DNA of 64,000 nucleotides from Lophium mytilinum (lineage: Eukaryota; Ascomycota; Dothideomycetes; Mytilinidiales; Mytilinidiaceae): assembly GCA_010093605.1 (NCBI GenBank), contig MU004182.1:2217195-2281194 (forward strand). Reading direction: 5' to 3'. Position 1 is the first letter of the stretch, and each line of letters starts with the position of its first letter. Under the pieces are notes generated by a model, which was given only the letters and a program-made list of their open reading frames with translations, was not told where the DNA came from and searched no databases. The position numbers and the translations under genes were made by a program. Shown piece by piece: positions 57,481-64,000 of this stretch.

Positions 57481-58268
57481 CTAGCCCTTGGAAGCGTCGA
57501 GGGTCTGGAGTTGCTTCTTCAATTGTGTGAAGAAGTCCTGGCCGTTGGGCATCTGGTGACTCATATTACCTGCATTGAGTTCGTCAGTATTTTACTCTAC
57601 ATGATACATATCCGAGAGGGAGAAGTAGTACCTCGCGAGCCCCAAGCACCACTACTCCTCTTCGCGACCGAATCGCCCGCAACCTTATAATGTGCAGATG
57701 GTTGATCTAGTACTATTAGCATTGCCCGCAGTCAGTCACTGCAAAGAGGCGGACTCCATACCTGCAATCGCCTCCTGATACCCTGCCCAATCATTAGCAC
57801 TCGTCGACTTCCCCTCCAGTTCCCAGAGCACCACAGAACCACTCACTCTTCTTCAAGAACTCCTTCACCTCCCCAGAATTGAATTCTTTAACCGGCACAT
57901 GGCTATCCTGCGTGGGCGGCGGCCTCACAGGCGTAGACGCTCCATCGGGTGTCCTCGCCTCCCCTCCTCTCAGTGCACCTCCAGATTTCCCCTTCCCCTC
58001 CACGCCCCACACGTTCCCGGGCACCGCGTTCATCGGCTGGGCGCGTCCATCGCGGGGGGTATTTGCCCCGGAGCGGTTGTCGCCTCGCTGCTGTTGCTGC
58101 TGAGGCTGTAGTTGCTGAGAGGAGCGGCGCCAGTGCCTGTTCATTCTGTTAGAGAGAGCTCGAGATGCAGCAAGCACGGGTGGCGAAAGGGGACAAAGCT
58201 CTAGACAGTTCCAAGTTTAAAAGGCGCAGAGGATTGACCACGTACCTGTTCTCGCCCGTGCCGCTCAT
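57481..58268 (-). CDS. Small uncharacterised protein with five exons
   Basis: Exons 58268-58246, 58145-57847, 57782-57762, 57712-57632 and 57569-57481 give 170 residues; every junction is GT-AG and in frame. Exon 1 encodes only MSGTGEN plus two bases, and exon 3 is a 21-base microexon (YQEAIA). The protein has a Gln-run (QQLQPQQQQQ), a low-complexity middle, then a conserved-looking C-terminus: VKEFNSGEVKEFLKKRYQEA, VLDQPSAHYKVAGDSVAKRS, SGAWGSRGNMSHQMPNGQDF, FTQLKKQLQTLDASKG. No family is recognised. The precise fit of five exons argues for a real gene under selection. Convergent or divergent partners give no functional clue. Confidence 0.78.
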
Positions 58269-58704
58269 GGTGGGCCGGTGTTGGATACAGCGGCGTGAGA
58301 GAGGTGAGGGTGGAGAGTGGAGAGAGGAGGTTTGTACGGATCCTATTAGAGGTAGCTTCGGGAATGCCAAGCCAAGGCGCGTTTGATTGGGCCACGTCAT
58401 GCGAATAGGGAAATTTGGCGGGCAGAATCCATTGAATTATATGTACGAGCTACGTGGTTGGGCAGATTCTTTCTAATTTAATACTTTGGTTTGTTTTGAA
58501 TGTGCTTCATCCAAAGAGTAGGTAGCGGAACAGCTGTTAAGGACCCTTAGGTGGTCCAAAAAAATCTCCAATGCTACATTTGATAAATTTTAATCATTTG
58601 AATTGGTAGTACAAGTCCCGAGATGCCCGCTTCCCGGCCTTTTTCGGTCCCATGGGAATAGCAGTATGCAATACGCCGCTGTCAATGCCTCATTATGCAA
58701 ACAT
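58269..58704. other. Intergenic region
   Basis: Upstream flank of the 58268 gene (leftward) and 3' flank of the patatin gene. Nothing else recognised. Confidence 0.4.
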
Positions 58705-61410
58705 CTACCCAGTGATCGTCCCTTTTGCTTCCCCTTTACCCCTCCCTGAAAATTGGTGGGTGGCCCCATCCTCATAATCTCCTTCACTGTCTCTCTCGTC
58801 GTCTCCAAACTCGTCGCCAGCGTCGCTAATGTAGTCATTGGAGCCATTGACGTCCGCACCGCCATCAGCATCACCATTCGACCTCTTGGGTCGACCTGAG
58901 CTCCTACTATCGCGCTTCTTTTCATACTCTTTATCATCATCGTCCGTGGTGCTGTCGTCCACGAAAACTCTGCTTTGTCGCTTTATCTCCTTCAAAAGAC
59001 TGCCCTGCCTTCTGTGTTTTGGCGAGGCGCCAGTCCGGGCATACAACTCATCCAGTGTTTCTTCCCGTGGTGGGCGCAACTCAAACATAGACGTCGGTCG
59101 GTCGGCATGTCCGTACGGAGAGCTGGCAGCCTGACCTTGAGTTTGGCGGCTGGACTTTCGAGATAGAACGTGAGGACGGTTGCGCTCACGGGTGGGAGGC
59201 GCGATGGCTGACCACCAGCCTGTGATTCGTTTACCGAGGCTTGGGCTTGGTGGTTGTTGGTCATCAGATGCTTTAGGCCGCGAAGCGCTATCTTCGGGTG
59301 ATATTGCGGTGTGCTTGCCTCGATTCGAAGCTTTTGTGAAGGAGAAGCCAAGCGGAAGATCCACGGGAGAGCCAGGACGTGTGCGTGGAGAGTCTGAGGA
59401 AGACGAGGTTGCAGACATGATAGTGTTACCTCTGTCGCGTTTGGATGTGCGGAGAATGCTTTGGAGATCGTCTTCTGATAGAACATTCATGAGAGTTCCG
59501 TCTTGATTCCGAGCAGGTCTGGTTGCGCGGCGGCCTTCTTGGATGAGACGTTCAATCTTGGCACGGTTTGCGATGAACTTGAGCTTTGGGAACGCGGATT
59601 GCTGCCCCACGTGAATCATTCGAGCCAGTCGTTGGGGAGTCGGGTCTGACAAGATATGATAGAAGTCAGACGTGATGGACTTTGGCCAAATCGTTATAGT
59701 ACCGCTGAATCTTTGGAGCCAAATCTCACTCCAGTCTTGTCCCAGAGGCCGCGGCAGCAGCTCAAGATGGCGTAGAACTTTAAGCCACTTCGTCAAGTCT
59801 AGTTTCAAATACTGCTCCGTTGCAGACCCTAGAAAGCCTCCTCGCCAACCTCGTCCACGTCTGTGAGTTACAGGTCGGCCAACAGAGCCGCGTGAAGAGA
59901 AGAAGAAGAGATTAATATGAGGATTGACTTGGCTAACAATACTGAATCGAACATTGAAATGGAGATTCAGTGCCTTTAGGGGGATGTCCGTCCGCAGAGA
60001 TCCGTCTTTCCATTTGTGGCCGAAGGAGTACGGGGCCAACGTGCCGTCCGTGTTCTTCTTCATGAGCACGACTGGGTTCAAGATACCTGGTACTGCGGCG
60101 GATGCTAAGACTGCGGACCAGATGACGCAGTCTGGAGATGTCAGGTAGTTCGCGAGAATGGTCGGAGAATGCGGATCGGAAGGTACGCAAGACACATTCA
60201 GTATTCTCCCAGTTCTGTCATAGGCTTCTCGGAAAGTCATGCTTCCTCGACAGAACCATGAACACCGTTTCGCCCAGTCAACACTGTCAAATCGAGCCCC
60301 CGTTCGGTACCAGCGCATGATCCATGTTAGAGTGCTGTCGTGACAAGCAGTGATACGATGGGCCAGAGCGGGCACTAAAAGCCTTTTGAGTTCGTCGTCT
60401 GTCCTCGTAGCTAAGAGAGCAGCCACAAGAGCTCCACCTGAAGTTCCGGTGATGACCTCCGGCATCAGATTGGCATCCAGAAGGGCTTTCGCCACACCGA
60501 AGTGATAATATGCAAATGTAGCGCCTCCAGATAGACATAGAGCGGTACGTCCAAAATTAGTCCCTAAGTGCTTAAACATGGCCCGCTTGGTATCCTGATC
60601 CAGCAAATCGGTCCGGGAAACGAGCGCCAGCGACGTCTCCAACTCGTCCACAAAGCTCTGGACCAAATTTTTCGTCCCATAGTACGTCTCGCTGTACAGC
60701 CTTGGGTTCTCAAATCCAACGAAATTGTTTTTGACGCATGCTTCGAGAAGGCCTCGGAGTTCCTCTACCGCCTTTTGTGAATCTTGACCAGCCTCAATTC
60801 GAGTCCTCAATTTGACCATCTGATCTTTCACTCTCCGAACGGTTTTGCTGTCATAGTACGCGTACTCGTCCACCTCCTTCCACGTGTCATTGCGGAGGTG
60901 AGCGTCGAGTGCTTTTGAAGCGTTGACCCACTCTTGATATGTGTTTGTGCTCTGCAGATTCTTCCGTAGTCGCTCTCGCCGGCCGCGCCATGTTATCCAG
61001 TGTTCGTAGAGATAGATGTACACTCGCGTGAGCAAGTAAGATATGCCGAGGAATATCAGCCAGCCAAACACAAGGACAAGAAGCGGCCACTTCAGCAACG
61101 TATACACAAAGCCCTCCCGTGTCTCATCTTTGCCTCGCCGCGGCGGCTTCTTCTGCTTCTTCCGTCTCCGAACTCGCTGGTGTATGGGCCGCCAGTCGTT
61201 CAGGGCGGTTATAAACGTCCTAGGCTCGGGTGGAGGGGCGGTCAGATCATCGGTCGAGGGAGAATTCTCCGGGGCAGCGAGGGCCCTCGTGAATTCCTCA
61301 AAGTCTAATTCGTTTATAAAGTCGTCGTCGTAGTCCGGGAGACGGGAGAGGTCGAAGGCGGGGGCGGACCGAGGGCTGGGGCCATCGGTGATTTCCTTGA
61401 CATCAGCCAT
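58705..61410 (-). CDS. Patatin-like phospholipase/triacylglycerol lipase (Tgl3/4/5 type)
   Basis: Single long exon of 901 residues. N-terminus acidic, then a hydrophobic segment (WPLLVLVFGWLIFLGISYLL, about 105-124) and the pre-patatin region usual in fungal lipases of this group (WVNASKALDAHL, YSETYYGTKNLVQSFVDELE). Patatin domain: oxyanion-hole GGATFAYYHFGVAKAL (about 295-310), nucleophile in GTSGGALVAAL (about 322-332), and the catalytic Asp in HKWKDGSLRTDIP (about 470). The C-terminal 280 residues are serine-rich and acidic, probably disordered. Such enzymes hydrolyse stored triglycerides or lysophospholipids at lipid droplets or the endoplasmic reticulum. The Ser-Asp dyad appears intact. 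Single-exon structure over 2.7 kb is notable among intron-rich neighbours. Confidence 0.93.
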   Translation of the reverse strand: MADVKEITDGPSPRSAPAFDLSRLPDYDDDFINELDFEEFTRALAAPENSPSTDDLTAPPPEPRTFITALNDWRPIHQRVRRRKKQKKPPRRGKDETREGFVYTLLKWPLLVLVFGWLIFLGISYLLTRVYIYLYEHWITWRGRRERLRKNLQSTNTYQEWVNASKALDAHLRNDTWKEVDEYAYYDSKTVRRVKDQMVKLRTRIEAGQDSQKAVEELRGLLEACVKNNFVGFENPRLYSETYYGTKNLVQSFVDELETSLALVSRTDLLDQDTKRAMFKHLGTNFGRTALCLSGGATFAYYHFGVAKALLDANLMPEVITGTSGGALVAALLATRTDDELKRLLVPALAHRITACHDSTLTWIMRWYRTGARFDSVDWAKRCSWFCRGSMTFREAYDRTGRILNVSCVPSDPHSPTILANYLTSPDCVIWSAVLASAAVPGILNPVVLMKKNTDGTLAPYSFGHKWKDGSLRTDIPLKALNLHFNVRFSIVSQVNPHINLFFFSSRGSVGRPVTHRRGRGWRGGFLGSATEQYLKLDLTKWLKVLRHLELLPRPLGQDWSEIWLQRFSGTITIWPKSITSDFYHILSDPTPQRLARMIHVGQQSAFPKLKFIANRAKIERLIQEGRRATRPARNQDGTLMNVLSEDDLQSILRTSKRDRGNTIMSATSSSSDSPRTRPGSPVDLPLGFSFTKASNRGKHTAISPEDSASRPKASDDQQPPSPSLGKRITGWWSAIAPPTRERNRPHVLSRKSSRQTQGQAASSPYGHADRPTSMFELRPPREETLDELYARTGASPKHRRQGSLLKEIKRQSRVFVDDSTTDDDDKEYEKKRDSRSSGRPKRSNGDADGGADVNGSNDYISDAGDEFGDDERDSEGDYEDGATHQFSGRGKGEAKGTITG

Positions 61411-62071
61411 AAGGAGTAGTAGTCTACATGCAGAGCAGCATGTTATGGAGGTCTATGGGTGGCGGGAGTGAGTGCATGCCTTGGTACCATGAGAAGTTGG
61501 TGAGTGTTACGGACCGAGAAGCAGCTCGGCATAGGGACATTGTAGGTACCTGAAATATGAGGTCACTGCCAAGATGTTCCGAACTTCAGTATGCTACACC
61601 GACACACTGGAATAAGAGAATGGCTAGCTGGAAAAATAGAGACAGACATGCTCAAGAAAGGCAGAGCGCCTTTTGCAATTCATTGGGGCTCGTCATGGGT
61701 AGTGGAGGTTGGTAAAATAGTTACGTGGTTTTGCTTATGAACCTTCGTGCCCGATTGCAACCACATCCCGGCCACCGCCTGCAAGATTATGCTGAGCATG
61801 CTAGCTCCCGATGAGATACCTAGAAGCTCAGTCTAACTCTGAAACGTGTTGAATCACCGAAGAAAGCGGGTGTTGCTTCGAGAATGCTGTCTCAGCCCGT
61901 CCTCCCTCCAAAGCTCCCTTGACAAATTCTCACACGCGTCTCTCCAGCACTATCACCAACGCGACCATCAATTCATAGTGAGTCTGCTGTTCTCCCAACG
62001 AGGTTATGTATACTACCGTATCCAAGTGCCCTAAAAAACTAACATGTATGGTAGCATTGGTCTGCCTTCCC
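61411..62071. other. Divergent upstream region of lipase and QRI7 genes
   Basis: Both genes start outward from here. No coding frame supported; no named motif. Confidence 0.4.
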
Positions 62072-63788
62072 ATGCATCCCGTATCACGCTTCCTGGCTTT
62101 TCCTCCCAGCATCCGACAAACGCTCTTTAAAACAGCTTCCAAAAGCCTACTTATCCACAATCATCGGACCCTCATAACTCTCGCTATTGAAACATCTTGC
62201 GATGACACAGCCGTAGCTGTCTTAGAGACAAGAACCTCAAGCAGCCGTGATGGCGGCCCGCGCGTGGTCCTACACTTTCACAAGAAGGTAACCTCGAACA
62301 GCTCGGCTTTCAAAGGAGTACATCCACTCGTCGCCCTTGAATCCCATCAAGAATCTTTAGCAGACCTCGTCAATGAAGCGATCCAGGAACTCCCAATAAA
62401 AGGCCCATCGAATGCCAATGGAACAACTATAAACTACGACTTTGGCTCAGAGGGTGGACTAGAAGCCCTGCAGGATGAGATGGAGCAAAGCGATATAAAA
62501 CATCTTCCAAGCGTAGAGCACAAAAGGTGTCCAGATTTCATCGCTGTGACCCGCGGCCCAGGAATGCGCTCCAACCTGTTCACTGGCATCGACACAGCTA
62601 AAGGTCTGGCAGTAGCATGGCAAATACCTTTGGTGGGAGTCCATCACATGCAAGCACATGCTCTCACACCTCGACTTGTGGCTGCTCTCCAGCCCGTGGA
62701 GTCGAGACGTTCCTGGCAAAATCGTGAAACTTACCCCAAGACTCCCGAATTCCCCTTTCTCTCGGTCCTGGTTTCCGGTGGTCATACCCTACTGGTACTA
62801 TCGGAGACGCTTACGGAGCATAGAGTTCTTGCCACAACAGCTGATATAGCCATAGGCCAATTTCTGGACAAGGTTGCTCGTGTAATACTTCCAAAAGAAT
62901 ACCTAGGACGAGCTGAGGGCACTATGTATGGTGCTTTGCTTGAGGAGTTTGCGTTTCCCTCTATCTCCGCGGATGCTATCCCTGAACAGAAAACCAAGAT
63001 GGTCCCATCCGCCAATGTTGTGAAAGACCGTCTATGGCGGCATGGGTATGCAAACTACAAGTCTCCATACAAAATGCAACACACCACTGCAGGAGGTTAC
63101 CTGTTGCGCAAATCTCCAGATCATCACGCCCAGGAATACCACTACAACGCCTCTAGCGACCAGAAGAAGGGTGACTTCAAGCCAATGACTGAGTGGGGCT
63201 GGGGATTTAGTCCACCACTTTCAAACTCGGCCGGAGGCGCAAAGCACAAAAGTTTGGAATTCAGCTTCTCCGGCCTAACAACCGCCGTACAGCGTGCTAT
63301 GAAGTTCTCTTTCGAATCTGGTAGACTTACCGACGTTGAAAGAGATGCAGATTCAATTAGCATTACGGAACGCAGAACCATGGCTCGAGAAGCTATGCGA
63401 GCTGCCTTTGAGCATCTAGCAAGTCGTATTGTGCTCGGACTACAACACATAAAGTTGACAGACCCTAAGCTAGCAAGCCAACTAACGTCTTGCGTCATCA
63501 GTGGAGGCGTAGCGTCAAATGGGTACTTGAGGCATATGTAAGTTGCTTGGTTCTACGTCTCCTAACCAATGCTAAGCTCTTAGACTGGCGAGTAATCTTG
63601 CTACTCACCGCTATCAGAACATGAGCCTTTACTTCCCACCGCCAAGTCTTTGCACGGATAACGCTGCTATGATAGCTTGGGCTGGCATGGAGATGTTTGA
63701 GGCCGGCTTTCAAGACGACTACTCTATTCGCGCTATTCGGAAGTGGCCATTGGAAAACCTGGTTAACGAGCGTCCCATCGGCAACTGA
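62072..63788 (+). CDS. QRI7: Mitochondrial tRNA t6A threonylcarbamoyltransferase Qri7/OSGEPL1
   Basis: Exons 62072-63537 and 63584-63788. I prefer the ATG at 62072 because it gives a typical mitochondrial presequence ([20 protein letters not shown], basic, no acids); the frame is open to an ATG at 62006, which would add 22 residues. Kae1/TsaD features: [17 protein letters not shown] (about 33-49), [19 protein letters not shown], the metal ligands in [50 protein letters not shown], and after the splice [20 protein letters not shown]. It transfers threonylcarbamoyl to adenosine 37 of ANN-decoding tRNAs in mitochondria. A long insert (about 85-145) between the first motifs is larger than in yeast. 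Complete to its stop. Confidence 0.93.
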
Positions 63789-64000
63789 GCCGCTCTTTTC
63801 CTCTAGTCTGCTTTACGTCTTGTAGTACTTGGATTAGGGCATGACCGGAGAACACGCCACAAGCTGGTGTTATTCTAATGTGGAAAGAAAATCTGACCGC
63901 CCAATCATTTCATCTATAGGATACACACAACAAACACTGTTCACAGCTCCCATGGGACAAATCGCGCCCAGGGCTAACTTCATTCCCAGCCCAGAAAATG

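Overview
This window looks like nuclear DNA of a filamentous ascomycete (Pezizomycotina). The evidence is about 25 genes on both strands with many short (about 48-80 nt) GT-AG introns, a Bck1-type MAP kinase kinase kinase, a Zn(II)2Cys6 regulator, a HET-domain gene, a degenerate SRPK-like kinase with TGG-to-stop changes, and several families of small inverted-repeat transposons. I cannot fix the class or genus from the sequence. Exon boundaries were worked out by eye from splice sites and reading-frame continuity.

Layout. 0-2 kb: two tandem paralogous small cysteine proteins (minus) and one possible relative (plus). 2.6-4 kb: calmodulin-dependent kinase. 4.5-6.3 kb: MITE-like repeats around an orphan ankyrin fragment. 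7.2-17.9 kb: a compact redox/transport group made of a RutA-like flavin monooxygenase, a small Cys protein, a PhzF-like protein, a Baeyer-Villiger/FMO-type monooxygenase, an NtaA-like FMN-dependent monooxygenase with a MITE inside one intron, and a Dal5-type MFS permease. 18.1-18.9 kb: a non-autonomous DNA transposon with about 55-bp inverted ends. 19-25 kb: a Tubby/LURP-like protein, a Zn2Cys6 regulator containing a 21-bp perfect inverted repeat, an SDR and a RING protein. 25.5-28.3 kb: Mediator subunit 9 and cofactor-independent phosphoglycerate mutase, divergent. 28.5-35.2 kb: mostly gene-poor, with a MITE, one unknown protein and one more small Cys protein. 35.2-40.8 kb: the BCK1 kinase. 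42.3-45.3 kb: a zinc-finger-less fungal transcription-factor-domain protein and an SDR. 46.4-51.5 kb: a membrane protein and a HET-domain protein, head to head. 52-53.5 kb: a kinase pseudogene. 55.3-58.3 kb: two uncharacterised proteins. 58.7-61.4 kb: a patatin-type lipase. 62-63.8 kb: the mitochondrial tRNA t6A enzyme Qri7.

How it fits together. The housekeeping genes (CMK1, MED9, iPGM, BCK1, patatin lipase, QRI7) form a conserved background. The accessory parts are the 7-18 kb oxidoreductase/permease group, plausibly an undescribed catabolic cluster for a nitrogenous or heterocyclic compound; the small MC-start cysteine protein family; and the HET/membrane-protein pair. Repeats concentrate around these accessory parts.
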